Shown one piece after another: positions 40,787 to 48,931 of a DNA stretch of 64,000 nt. The DNA comes from Streptomyces triculaminicus (GTDB lineage Bacteria > Actinomycetota > Actinomycetes > Streptomycetales > Streptomycetaceae): positions 496,001-560,000 of the forward strand of contig NZ_JAFMOF010000003.1 of assembly GCF_017349075.1 (NCBI RefSeq). Direction: 5' to 3'. How positions within the stretch are numbered: position 1 is the stretch's first letter; every line of letters begins with the position of its first letter. The notes below the pieces were generated by a model. The model was not told where the DNA came from. It saw nothing but the letters and a program-made list of their open reading frames with translations, and searched no databases. The translations under genes and the position numbers were made by a program.

Positions 40787-41956
40787 ATGGCCTACCTCGA
40801 CCACGCCGCCACCACCCCGATGCTTCCGGAGGCGGTCCAGGCGATGACCGCCCAGCTGCCCCTCGCCGGAAACGCCTCCTCGCTGCACGCCGCCGGGCGC
40901 CGCGCCCGCCGTACCGTCGAGGAGGCGCGCGAGTCGCTCGCCGCGTCGCTCGGCGCGCGGCCCAGCGAGGTGGTCTTCACCGCGGGCGGCACCGAAGCCG
41001 ACAACCTGGCCGTCAAGGGCCTGTTCTGGGCGCGCCGCGCCGCCGACCCGGCCCGCACCCGCGTCCTGGCCAGCCCCGTGGAGCACCACGCCGTGCTCGA
41101 CGCCGTCGACTGGCTCGCCACCCACGAGGGCGCGACCGTCGAATACCTGCCGGTCGACTCCTATGGGCGGGTGCACCCCGACGCGCTGCGCGAGGCGATA
41201 GCCCGCGAGCCCGGCGACGTCGCCCTCGCCACGGTCATGTGGGCCAACAACGAGATCGGCACGATCATGCCGGTGCGGGAACTGGCGGCCGTCGCCGCCG
41301 AATTCGACGTGCCGCTGCACTCCGACGCGGTCCAGGCCTTCGGCCAGCTGGACGTGGACTTCGCCGCCTCGGGACTGGCCGCCATGACCGTCAGCGGCCA
41401 CAAGATCGGCGGCCCGTACGGCATCGGCGCGCTGCTGCTGGGCCGCCGGTACGCGCCCGTACCGCTGCTGCACGGCGGCGGCCAGGAGCGGCACGTACGC
41501 TCCGGCACGCTGGACGTGCCCGCCGTCGCCGCCTTCGCGGTCGCGGGCACGCTGGCCGCCGAACGCCGCGAGGGCTTCGCGCACGAGATCGGTGCGCTGC
41601 GGGACCGGCTGGTCGAGGGCGTACGGGCGGCCGTCCCGGACGCCGTGCTCGGCGGCGACCCGGACCCGGCGGGCCGGCTGCCGGCCAACGCCCACTTCGC
41701 CTTCCCCGGCTGCGAGGGCGACTCCCTCCTCCTGCTGCTGGACGCCCAGGGCATCGAATGCTCCACCGGCTCGGCCTGCACGGCCGGAGTGGCCCAGCCG
41801 AGCCACGTCGTGCTCGCCACCGGGACGGATCCGGAGCTGGCGCGCGGGACGCTGCGGTTCTCCTTGGGGCACACGTCGACGGCAGCGGACGTCGCCGAGG
41901 TGGTCGAGGCCATCGGCCCGGTGGTGGAGCGAGCCCGGACGGCCGGGCTGAGCTAG
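40787..41956 (+). CDS. Cysteine desulfurase, NifS/IscS type
   Basis: PLP enzyme that takes sulfur from cysteine for thiolated tRNA or Fe-S clusters. 389 residues from ATG 40787 (GTG 40778 would add three). The PLP lysine is in MTVSGHKIGGPYGIG, the catalytic Cys in IECSTGSACTAGVAQ, and the cofactor His in VEHHAVLDAV; EIGTIMPVRELAAVA also fits. The next gene is mnmA, which needs persulfide sulfur from such an enzyme to make 2-thiouridine in tRNA, so the pairing is functional. Confidence 0.95.
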   Translation: MAYLDHAATTPMLPEAVQAMTAQLPLAGNASSLHAAGRRARRTVEEARESLAASLGARPSEVVFTAGGTEADNLAVKGLFWARRAADPARTRVLASPVEHHAVLDAVDWLATHEGATVEYLPVDSYGRVHPDALREAIAREPGDVALATVMWANNEIGTIMPVRELAAVAAEFDVPLHSDAVQAFGQLDVDFAASGLAAMTVSGHKIGGPYGIGALLLGRRYAPVPLLHGGGQERHVRSGTLDVPAVAAFAVAGTLAAERREGFAHEIGALRDRLVEGVRAAVPDAVLGGDPDPAGRLPANAHFAFPGCEGDSLLLLLDAQGIECSTGSACTAGVAQPSHVVLATGTDPELARGTLRFSLGHTSTAADVAEVVEAIGPVVERARTAGLS

Positions 41957-41963
41957 GCCCTGC

Positions 41964-42021
41964 GGGCTGGAAAACCAGCCCGTCCGGCGTTTGAGGACCG
42001 GGGTCCGGGGCGGAGCCCCGG
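41964..42021. repeat. Streptomyces-type dispersed intergenic repeat between desulfurase and mnmA
   Basis: Hairpin GGGCTGG-AAAA-CCAGCCC (41964-41981), then CGTCCGGCGTTTGAGGACCG, then hairpin CCGGGGC-GGA-GCCCCGG (42005-42021). I recognise this composite, CCAGCCCGTCCGGCGTTTGA followed by a GC hairpin, as a sequence recurring between Streptomyces genes. Probably also acts as the desulfurase terminator. Only one copy is in the window. Confidence 0.7.
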
Positions 42022-42064
42022 GAAACGGAGAAAGGGCGGGACCGGGGCCTCTCCCCCCGCCCCG

Positions 42065-42070
42065 TACTCT
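42065..42070 (+). promoter_or_regulatory. Probable -10 element of mnmA
   Basis: TACTCT lies 9 bases before ATG 42080, with no convincing ribosome site except GTAGGG immediately before the start; short-leader or leaderless mRNA. Confidence 0.4.
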
Positions 42071-42079
42071 GGTAGGGCT

Positions 42080-43237
42080 ATGACTGACTTCCCGGGTGCC
42101 CCCGACCTCACAGCCCCCCGCAAGGGGCTCCGCGTACTCGCCGCCATGTCCGGCGGCGTCGACTCCGCCGTCGCCGCGGCCCGCGCGGCCGAGGCGGGCC
42201 ACGAGGTGACGGGCGTGCATCTGGCGCTGTCCGCGAACCCGCAGTCCTTCCGTACGGGCGCCCGCGGCTGCTGCACGATCGAGGACTCGCGCGACGCCCG
42301 CCGCGCCGCCGACGTCATCGGCATCCCCTTCTACTGCTGGGATCTCGCCGAGCGCTTCCGTGAGGACGTGGTCGAGGACTTCGTCGCCGAGTACGAGGCC
42401 GGGCGCACCCCGAACCCCTGCCTGCGCTGCAACGAGAAGATCAAGTTCGCGGCGCTGCTGGACAAGGCCCTCGCCCTGGGCTTCGACGCCGTCTGCACCG
42501 GCCACTACGCCACGGTCGTGCTCAACGAGGACGGCACCCGCGAGCTGCACCGCGCCAGCGACATGGCCAAGGACCAGTCCTACGTCCTGGGCGTCCTGGA
42601 CGAGCGGCAGCTGGCCCACGCGATGTTCCCGCTGGGCGACACGATCACCACCAAGGACGAGATCCGCGCCGAGGCGGAGCGCCGGGGCCTGGCGGTCGCG
42701 AAGAAGCCCGACAGCCACGACATCTGCTTCATCGCCGACGGCGACACCCAGGGCTTCCTGGCCAAGCGCCTGGGCAAGGCGGAGGGCGACATCGTCGACG
42801 AGTCGGGCGCGAAGCTCGGCACGCACGAGGGCGCGTACGGCTTCACCATCGGCCAGCGCAAGGGCCTGCGCATCGGCCACCCGGCCCCGGACGGCAAGCC
42901 GCGCTACGTCCTGGACATCTCCCCGGTGAACAACACGGTCACGGTGGGCCCGGTGGAGGCCCTGGACGTGACGGCCCTGACGGCGATCAAGCCCCGCTGG
43001 TGCGGCGTGGCCCCGCAGGGGCCCGGCACCTACACCGCCCAGCTGCGCGCGCACGGCGGCGAGACCGAGGTGACGGCGGAGCTGGTGGACGGCGAGCTGC
43101 GGGTGGGCTTCGCGGAGCCGGTGCGCGGTGTGGCGCCCGGCCAGGCGATCGTCCTCTACGACGGCACGCGCGTGGTGGGCTCGGCGACGATCGCGTCGAC
43201 GGTGCGCGCCACGACGGACGCGGCCGGCACCGTCTGA
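42080..43237 (+). CDS. mnmA: tRNA 2-thiouridine synthesizing enzyme MnmA
   Basis: Thiolates U34 of Glu, Gln and Lys tRNAs. 385 residues. The PP-loop is LAAMSGGVDSAVAAARA (about 19-33). Catalytic Cys lies in NPCLRCNEKIKF (about 115) and the persulfide Cys in SHDICFIADGDTQGF (about 215). The C-terminal beta-barrel domain follows (GLRIGHPAPDGKPRYV). Sits after the cysteine desulfurase that should supply its sulfur. Ends convergent with a small secreted-protein gene. Confidence 0.96.
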   Translation: MTDFPGAPDLTAPRKGLRVLAAMSGGVDSAVAAARAAEAGHEVTGVHLALSANPQSFRTGARGCCTIEDSRDARRAADVIGIPFYCWDLAERFREDVVEDFVAEYEAGRTPNPCLRCNEKIKFAALLDKALALGFDAVCTGHYATVVLNEDGTRELHRASDMAKDQSYVLGVLDERQLAHAMFPLGDTITTKDEIRAEAERRGLAVAKKPDSHDICFIADGDTQGFLAKRLGKAEGDIVDESGAKLGTHEGAYGFTIGQRKGLRIGHPAPDGKPRYVLDISPVNNTVTVGPVEALDVTALTAIKPRWCGVAPQGPGTYTAQLRAHGGETEVTAELVDGELRVGFAEPVRGVAPGQAIVLYDGTRVVGSATIASTVRATTDAAGTV

Positions 43238-43260
43238 CGGCTTCGGGCCGCCTGACTGCT

Positions 43261-43863
43261 TTAGCCCGCGGTCCGCGTCGCGCTGGAGACCTCGCAGCGG
43301 ACCGTGCCCGACGTGCCCGCCTTCGGAACGAACGGCTGGGAGACGTCGAGCGTGTCCGTCTTGCCGGGGCCGACGAACGGGATGGACGGGTTGCGGGTGC
43401 CCAGGAGCTCGCGGTCCGGGCCGTAGAACTTCACCGTGAGGCGGTAGTCGTACTTCTGCGTGGCGCTGCTGTTGGTGGCCTCGATCTTCGCGGTGATGCC
43501 CAGGCGGTCGGTGTACTCGCAGCTGCGGATCTTGATGTCGCTCATGGCGCTGCCGCTGCCGCTGCCGCCACCGATCGTGGACGTACCGCCCGAGGTGGTG
43601 GAGTCGCCCGACGTGCCGGAGGTGGTGGTGCCGCCCGAGGTGGTGCCACCGGTCGTCGTGCCGCCGCCGAAGGTGCCGCCGGAGCTGCTGTCGCCGCCGG
43701 TGGTGGTGCCGCCCGAGGTGGTGGTGGACGAACCGCCCGAGGAGGAGCTGCTGCTGTGGCTGGAACCGCCGCCGCAGCTGCCGCCGTGGTGCCCACGGGC
43801 TCCGGTCAGGGCGACGACGCATATTCCGAAGACCGCGGCCGCGCGGACATGACGAAGCTTCAC
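43261..43863 (-). CDS. Secreted protein with Ser/Thr/Gly-rich stalk, function unknown
   Basis: 200 residues from GTG 43863 (GGGGGAG 9 bases upstream). Signal peptide MKLRHVRAAAVFGICVVALT; then a low-complexity stretch of about 80 residues made of Ser, Thr and Gly (about 28-105) in DNA that is itself repetitive (about 43550-43780). The C-terminal ~95 residues form a beta-rich domain with KIRSCEYTDRLGITAKIEAT and two Cys. That domain is homologous to the next gene upstream, which is a lipoprotein; here the lipobox is replaced by LTGARGHHGG and a Cys six residues later, so anchoring is uncertain. Possible wall- or surface-exposed protein. Confidence 0.8.
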   Translation of the reverse strand: MKLRHVRAAAVFGICVVALTGARGHHGGSCGGGSSHSSSSSSGGSSTTTSGGTTTGGDSSSGGTFGGGTTTGGTTSGGTTTSGTSGDSTTSGGTSTIGGGSGSGSAMSDIKIRSCEYTDRLGITAKIEATNSSATQKYDYRLTVKFYGPDRELLGTRNPSIPFVGPGKTDTLDVSQPFVPKAGTSGTVRCEVSSATRTAG

Positions 43864-44059
43864 GCTGAGAACTCCCCCGATGAAGTGGCTTGAAGTTGTT
43901 GCTGACTTGACGAGCTCACGTCACGCTAACAACGTTCTTACATGGCGCCAAATCTCAGCCGGGCCCTGCCGTTTCTGTGACAGGGCCGCGACAGAACAGG
44001 TCCTGAACCGGTACCGGGGGAGGTCGCGATCAGGCCGGTGGCCCGGCCTGCGACAGGGC

Positions 44060-44515
44060 TCAGCCGGTGCTGCGCGCCACGTTGGCGACCTCGCACTTGG
44101 CGCCGCCGGCGGACGCGCCGCCCTTGGCGGTGTAGGGGGCCGCCACGTCGGCGGTGTCCATGCGACCGGGACGGACCAGGAGGAAGGACGCCTTCTGCTC
44201 GGTCAGCGGCTTGCCGTCCGGGGCCGTGAGCTTCACGGTGACGTCGTAGTTGAAGGTCGACGACGCGCTGGCGTTGGTGGCGCTCACCTTGGCCGTGACG
44301 CCCTTCTTGTCCGCGTACGCGCACTCGGAGATCTCGACGTCCTTGCGGGCGTCGCGCGCGTCGTCGAGGCCGGCCGAGCTGCCGGCGGCGGATTTCTGCC
44401 CCGACTCCGCTGAAGACTCCTGACCGCCCGACCCGCCGCTGCAGCCACTCACTCCGGTGAGGGTGAGGACGGCGATTCCGAACGCGACGGCGGGGCGGAT
44501 CATACGAAGCTTCAC
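44060..44515 (-). CDS. Small lipoprotein, function unknown (FxLYD/beta-domain type)
   Basis: 151 residues from GTG 44515. Signal MKLRMIRPAVAFGIAVLTLT with lipobox GVSGC, so a membrane-anchored lipoprotein; a Ser/Gly/Gln spacer; then a beta-sandwich-like domain: VEISECAYADKKGVTAKVSA, TFNYDVTVKLTAPDGKPL and a C-terminal GGAKCEVANVARSTG. It aligns with the neighbouring gene across the whole domain, including the pair of Cys residues (SCEY/ECAY and RCEV/KCEV), showing duplication. Both begin with the same bases GTGAAGCTTCGT. Confidence 0.8.
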   Translation of the reverse strand: MKLRMIRPAVAFGIAVLTLTGVSGCSGGSGGQESSAESGQKSAAGSSAGLDDARDARKDVEISECAYADKKGVTAKVSATNASASSTFNYDVTVKLTAPDGKPLTEQKASFLLVRPGRMDTADVAAPYTAKGGASAGGAKCEVANVARSTG

Positions 44516-44740
44516 AGTGGCTGCTCTCGGTGGACGACAGAAAACGGCGAGCGGCGTCCGATACCGGCGCCCTCGACGAGTCCGTCACGCTAGGCAACCC
44601 GTTCACGGACCGCCATACCGGCGGTAACACTGTGACGCAGTCGCGACCTAACAGATCCCGGAACCTGATCAGAGATGGCCGAAAACAGTCCATAGCGTCC
44701 GGCTCCGGCCCATGGGCCCGCGCTAGGGCAAGCTGGGGGC

Positions 44741-45439
44741 ATGGCAACACATCTGATCACCGGTTCCGGCTCGGGCATCGGCGAGGCGGTCGCCCGGCGG
44801 CTGCACGAGCGCGGCGACGAACTGTGGCTCGTGGCGCGCGACGCGGGCCGGGCCAAGGAGCTGGCCGCCCGCTTCCCCGGGGCCCGCACCCTCGTGGCCG
44901 ACCTGGCCAACCCCGACCGCCTCTCCTGGGCGCTCAGCCACCAGGACGTGCCCGACCGTCTCGACTCGCTGCTGCACATCGCCGGCGTCTCCGACCTCGG
45001 CCCCATCGGCGAGCTCACCACGAAGACCTGGAACCGCACCCTCGCCGTCAACCTGGTCACCCCGGCGGAGCTCACCCGGCTGATGCTGCCCCAGCTGCGG
45101 CTGTCGCGCGGCCACGTGGTCTTCATCAACTCCGGCGCGGGGCTCAACGCGCGCGGCGAGTGGGGCGCGTACGCCGCGAGCAAGCACGGGCTCAAGGCGC
45201 TGGCCGACTCCCTGCGCGCCGAGGAGCACACCAACGGCCTGCGCGTCACCAGCGTCTACCCGGGCCGCGTGGCGACCCCCATGCAGGCGGACGTGCAGCG
45301 CCAGGAAGGCGACGAGTACACCCCGGACAAGTGGATCGACCCCGCGTCCGTCGCCACGACCGTGCTGCTCGCGCTCGACCTGCCGCGCGACGCGGAGGTC
45401 CACGACCTGACCGTGCGCCCGGGGTACTCCGGAGGCTGA
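44741..45439 (+). CDS. Short-chain dehydrogenase/reductase
   Basis: 232 residues, Rossmann fold: cofactor motif TGSGSGIGEA (about 7-16), NNAG-equivalent HIAGVSDLG, active-site SGAGL and YAASKHGLK (Tyr and Lys of the catalytic set, about 147-155). Classical SDR, probably NADP(H). The substrate is unknown. It is closely followed by the methionine-synthase-like gene (32-base gap) and ligA, so the three are probably one operon. Confidence 0.9.
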   Translation: MATHLITGSGSGIGEAVARRLHERGDELWLVARDAGRAKELAARFPGARTLVADLANPDRLSWALSHQDVPDRLDSLLHIAGVSDLGPIGELTTKTWNRTLAVNLVTPAELTRLMLPQLRLSRGHVVFINSGAGLNARGEWGAYAASKHGLKALADSLRAEEHTNGLRVTSVYPGRVATPMQADVQRQEGDEYTPDKWIDPASVATTVLLALDLPRDAEVHDLTVRPGYSGG

Positions 45440-45471
45440 TCTCCGGGCGCCGGGTTGCGTACCCTTCCTGG

Positions 45472-46494
45472 GTGAGCGAGAAGAACAAGGCGATGTGGGG
45501 TGCCGGCACCGCGACCGGCGTCGGTTCGATGCCGGGGACGGACGCCCGGGAGGCCGCCAAGACCGTCACGGGATCCCTGGAGACGCTGCCGCACCTGCCG
45601 GAGCTGCCCGCGCGCGGGCCCGGCGCGGACATGATCGGCCGGACGGCCGGGATGCTGGTGGAGGTCTTCGCCCACGTGGAGCCCAGTGGCTGGCGCATCA
45701 GCGACCGGCCCGGGCGCGACACCCGCCGCGCCCGCTCCTGGCTGGGCGAGGACCTGGACGCGCTCGAGGAGTTCACCCAGGGCTACGAGGGCCCGCTCAA
45801 GGTCTCGGCCGTCGGCCCGTGGACCCTGGCGACCGCGCTGGAGCTGCGCGGCGGCGAGGCGGCGCTGAGCGACGACGGGGCGTGCCGGGACCTCACCGCC
45901 TCCCTCGCCGAGGGGCTCCGGGCCCACCTCGCGGAGCTGCGCCGCCGGATCCCGGGGGCGCACCTGGTGCTGCAGCTGGACGAGCCCTCGCTGCCCGCCG
46001 TGCTGCGCGGGCAGGTGCGTTCCGCCAGCGGGTACCGCACGTACCGCGCGGTGGACCGGGCCGTGGTCGAGGGCGCTCTCAGGGAGCTGGCCGCGGTGGC
46101 GGAGCGGGAGGCGGGCGGACGCCTCGTCGTGCATTCGTGCGCTCCCGGCGTGCCGTTCGCGCTGCTGCGGCGCGCGGGCGTCACCGGCGTCTCGTTCGAT
46201 TTCTCGCTGCTCACCGAGCGTGAGAACGACGCGATCGGTGAGACGGTCGAGGCCGGCACCACGCTGTTCGCGGGCGTGGTGCCCGGCGTGGACGGCCCAT
46301 TGTCAGACCCTGCCGGTAGCGTCATGGGTGTCAGGACGCTGTGGCGCAGGCTGGGGCTGTCGCCGGGGACTCTCGCGGAGTCCGTGGTGGTCACCCCGTC
46401 GTGCGGGCTCGCGGGTGCTTCGCCCGCATATGCCCGTGCGGCCCTCGCCCACTGCGTCCGGGCGGCGAAATCACTTGCGGACAACCCTGAGTGA
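45472..46494 (+). CDS. Methionine synthase, cobalamin-independent (MetE C-terminal-domain-like)
   Basis: 340 residues from GTG 45472, only the catalytic half of a full MetE. VGSMPGTDAREA, PLKVSAVGPWTLA, LVLQLDEPSLPAVL and VVHSCAPGVPFALL match the UROD/MetE-like fold; His in VHSC and Cys in TPSCGLAGAS could bind the catalytic zinc. Because the N-terminal folate domain is missing, the true methyl donor is uncertain. The open frame continues upstream to 44530 over the SDR gene and is not used. Its stop overlaps a possible GTG of ligA. Confidence 0.85.
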   Translation: MSEKNKAMWGAGTATGVGSMPGTDAREAAKTVTGSLETLPHLPELPARGPGADMIGRTAGMLVEVFAHVEPSGWRISDRPGRDTRRARSWLGEDLDALEEFTQGYEGPLKVSAVGPWTLATALELRGGEAALSDDGACRDLTASLAEGLRAHLAELRRRIPGAHLVLQLDEPSLPAVLRGQVRSASGYRTYRAVDRAVVEGALRELAAVAEREAGGRLVVHSCAPGVPFALLRRAGVTGVSFDFSLLTERENDAIGETVEAGTTLFAGVVPGVDGPLSDPAGSVMGVRTLWRRLGLSPGTLAESVVVTPSCGLAGASPAYARAALAHCVRAAKSLADNPE

Positions 46495-46526
46495 CGGCGC
46501 TCATGGAGCAACGGGAGGACGAGACG

Positions 46527-48758
46527 GTGGCTGTCGAACAGCAAGGCGAAGAGCTCGAAGCGCTCGCGGCGCAGGCCGCGGTGCCCGCGAAGGCGCGGGA
46601 GAAGCACGCACTGCTGGCCGAGCAGGTCGAGGAGCACCGCTTCCGCTACTACGTGAAGGACGCCCCCGTCGTCAGCGACGCCGAGTTCGACACGCTCCTG
46701 CGCGAACTGGAGGCGCTGGAGGAGGAGTATCCGCCGCTGCGCACCCCCGACTCGCCCACCCAGAAGGTGGCGGGGGCGTATCAGACGGAGTTCACCTCCG
46801 TCGAGCACCGCGAGCGCATGCTCTCCCTCGACAACGCCTTCGACGACGAGGAGCTGGCCGCCTGGGCCGACCGCATCGCCAAGGACATCGGCTCCGGCGC
46901 CGGCTACCACTTCCTGTGCGAGCTGAAGGTCGACGGCCTCGCCGTCAACCTCACCTACGAGAACGGCCGGCTCACCCGCGCCGCCACCCGCGGCGACGGC
47001 CGCACCGGCGAGGACATCACGCCGAACATCCGCACCATCGACGAGATCCCCGAGCGGCTCAAGGGCGACCGCGTCCCCGCCCTCGTCGAGGTGCGCGGCG
47101 AGGTCTACTTCCCGATGGAGAAGTTCGAGGAGCTCAACGCCCGCCTGGTGGAGGCGGGCAAGGCCCCCTTCGCCAACCCGCGCAACGCGGCGGCGGGCTC
47201 CCTGCGGCAGAAGGACCCGCGCGTCACCGCCACCCGCCCCCTGCACATGGTGGTGCACGGCGTCGGCGCCCGCGAGGGCTTCGACATCGAGCGCCAGTCC
47301 CAGGCCTACGAGCTGCTGCGCGAGTGGGGCCTGCCGACCGCCGCGCACGCCCAGGTGGTCGACTCCCTCGACGACGTCCGTACGTTCATCGCGCACTACG
47401 GGCAGCCGAAGGTCCGGCACTCCATGGAGCACGAGATCGACGGCGTCGTCGTCAAGCTCGACGAGATCCCCCTGCAGGGGCGGCTCGGCTCCACCGCGCG
47501 GGCCCCGCGCTGGGCCATCGCCTGGAAGTACCCGCCCGAGGAGGTCAACACCAAGCTCCTCGACATCCGCGTCGGCGTCGGCCGTACCGGGCGGGTGACC
47601 CCGCAGGCGGTCTTCGAGCCCGTCACGGTCGCCGGTTCCGAGGTCGAGTTCGCCACCCTGCACAACCAGGACGTCGTCAAGGCCAAGGGCGTCCTCATCG
47701 GCGACACCGTCGTCATCCGCAAGGCGGGCGACGTGATCCCCGAGGTCCTCGGGCCCGTCGTCGACCTCCGCGACGGCACCGAGCGGGAGTTCGTGATGCC
47801 CGCCGAGTGCCCGGAGTGCGGGACGGGACTGCGCCCGATGAAGGAGGGGGACATCGACCTGCGGTGCCCCAACGCCCGCTCGTGCCCGGCCCAGATCCGT
47901 GAGCGGCTCTACTACCTGGTCGGCCGCGACTGCCTCGACATCGAGAACTTCGGCTACGTGGCGGCCACCGCCCTCACCCAGCCGCTGGAGCCCGCCAGCC
48001 CGCCCATGGTGAACGAGGGCGACCTCTTCGGCCTGACCATCGACGAGCTGCTGCCCATCAAGTCGTACGTCCGCGACCCCGACAGCGGCCTGCCCAAGCG
48101 CGACCCCAAGACGGGCGAGGCGAAGATCGTCACCTTCTTCGCCAACCAGAAGGGCGAGCCGAAGAAGAACGCCCTCGCCATGCTGGAGAACATCCAGGCC
48201 GCCAAGGAGCGCCCGCTCGCCCGCATCATCAACGGGCTGTCCATCCGCCATGTGGGCCCCGTCGCCGCGGCCGCGCTGGCCCGTGAGTTCCGCTCGATCG
48301 ACCGCATCGCCGAGGCGAGCGAGGAGGAGCTCGCCGCCGTGGACGGCGTCCAGGCCACCATCGCCACCGCGGTCCGGGAGTGGTTCGCCGAGGACTGGCA
48401 CCGCGAGATCATCGAGAAGTGGAAAGCCGCCGGCGTCCGGATGGAGGAGGAGGCGGGCGAGGACGAGGGGCCGCGTCCGCTGGCCGGACTCACCGTCGTC
48501 GTCACCGGAACGCTCACGGGCTACACCCGCGACGCCGCCAAGGAGGCGCTGCAGGGTCAGGGAGCGAAGGTGACCGGTTCGGTCTCGAAGAAGACCGACT
48601 TCGTGGTGGTCGGCGACAATCCCGGTTCGAAGTTCGACAAGGCGATGCAGCTGAAGGTCCCCGTCCTGGAAGAGGACGGCTTCGCCGTCCTGCTGAGCGA
48701 CGGCCCCGAGGCGGCGCGCGCGGCCGCCGTGCCCCAGGAGGTCACCCCCGCGGAGTAA
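46527..48758 (+). CDS. ligA: NAD-dependent DNA ligase LigA
   Basis: Seals nicks during replication and repair. 743 residues from GTG 46527, chosen for GGGAGG 9 bases upstream; GTG 46491 (overlapping the previous stop as GTGA) would give 755 residues. Domains: Ia/adenylation with active Lys in CELKVDGLAV (about 140), OB fold, zinc finger CPECGTGL...CPNARSCPAQ, helix-hairpin-helix repeats (NGLSIRHVGPVAAAALA), and a C-terminal BRCT domain (LAGLTVVVTGTLTGYTRDAA). All the expected parts are present. Essential in most bacteria. Confidence 0.96.
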   Translation: MAVEQQGEELEALAAQAAVPAKAREKHALLAEQVEEHRFRYYVKDAPVVSDAEFDTLLRELEALEEEYPPLRTPDSPTQKVAGAYQTEFTSVEHRERMLSLDNAFDDEELAAWADRIAKDIGSGAGYHFLCELKVDGLAVNLTYENGRLTRAATRGDGRTGEDITPNIRTIDEIPERLKGDRVPALVEVRGEVYFPMEKFEELNARLVEAGKAPFANPRNAAAGSLRQKDPRVTATRPLHMVVHGVGAREGFDIERQSQAYELLREWGLPTAAHAQVVDSLDDVRTFIAHYGQPKVRHSMEHEIDGVVVKLDEIPLQGRLGSTARAPRWAIAWKYPPEEVNTKLLDIRVGVGRTGRVTPQAVFEPVTVAGSEVEFATLHNQDVVKAKGVLIGDTVVIRKAGDVIPEVLGPVVDLRDGTEREFVMPAECPECGTGLRPMKEGDIDLRCPNARSCPAQIRERLYYLVGRDCLDIENFGYVAATALTQPLEPASPPMVNEGDLFGLTIDELLPIKSYVRDPDSGLPKRDPKTGEAKIVTFFANQKGEPKKNALAMLENIQAAKERPLARIINGLSIRHVGPVAAAALAREFRSIDRIAEASEEELAAVDGVQATIATAVREWFAEDWHREIIEKWKAAGVRMEEEAGEDEGPRPLAGLTVVVTGTLTGYTRDAAKEALQGQGAKVTGSVSKKTDFVVVGDNPGSKFDKAMQLKVPVLEEDGFAVLLSDGPEAARAAAVPQEVTPAE

Positions 48759-48783
48759 TGCCCGCATAGTCAGTGGGCATTAC
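48755..48783. terminator. Inverted repeat at the ligA stop codon
   Basis: Perfect 9-bp arms GTAATGCCC/GGGCATTAC with an 11-base loop; the left arm includes the ligA TAA. Either the ligA terminator or an operator for the c-di-GMP gene that follows. Confidence 0.55.
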
Positions 48784-48931
48784 CCCTACAGCGCATACCA
48801 GATGGCTGCAGAAGGCCGGAACGCATTCGGGCAACCGCTGCCGATCGCTGCCCGCCGTAGCCTTCTGCGGCCTACTGTTGGGATGTGCGCCTGCCGTGGC
48901 GCGGGCACCGCCGGCTGTGAGAGGGACGGGC

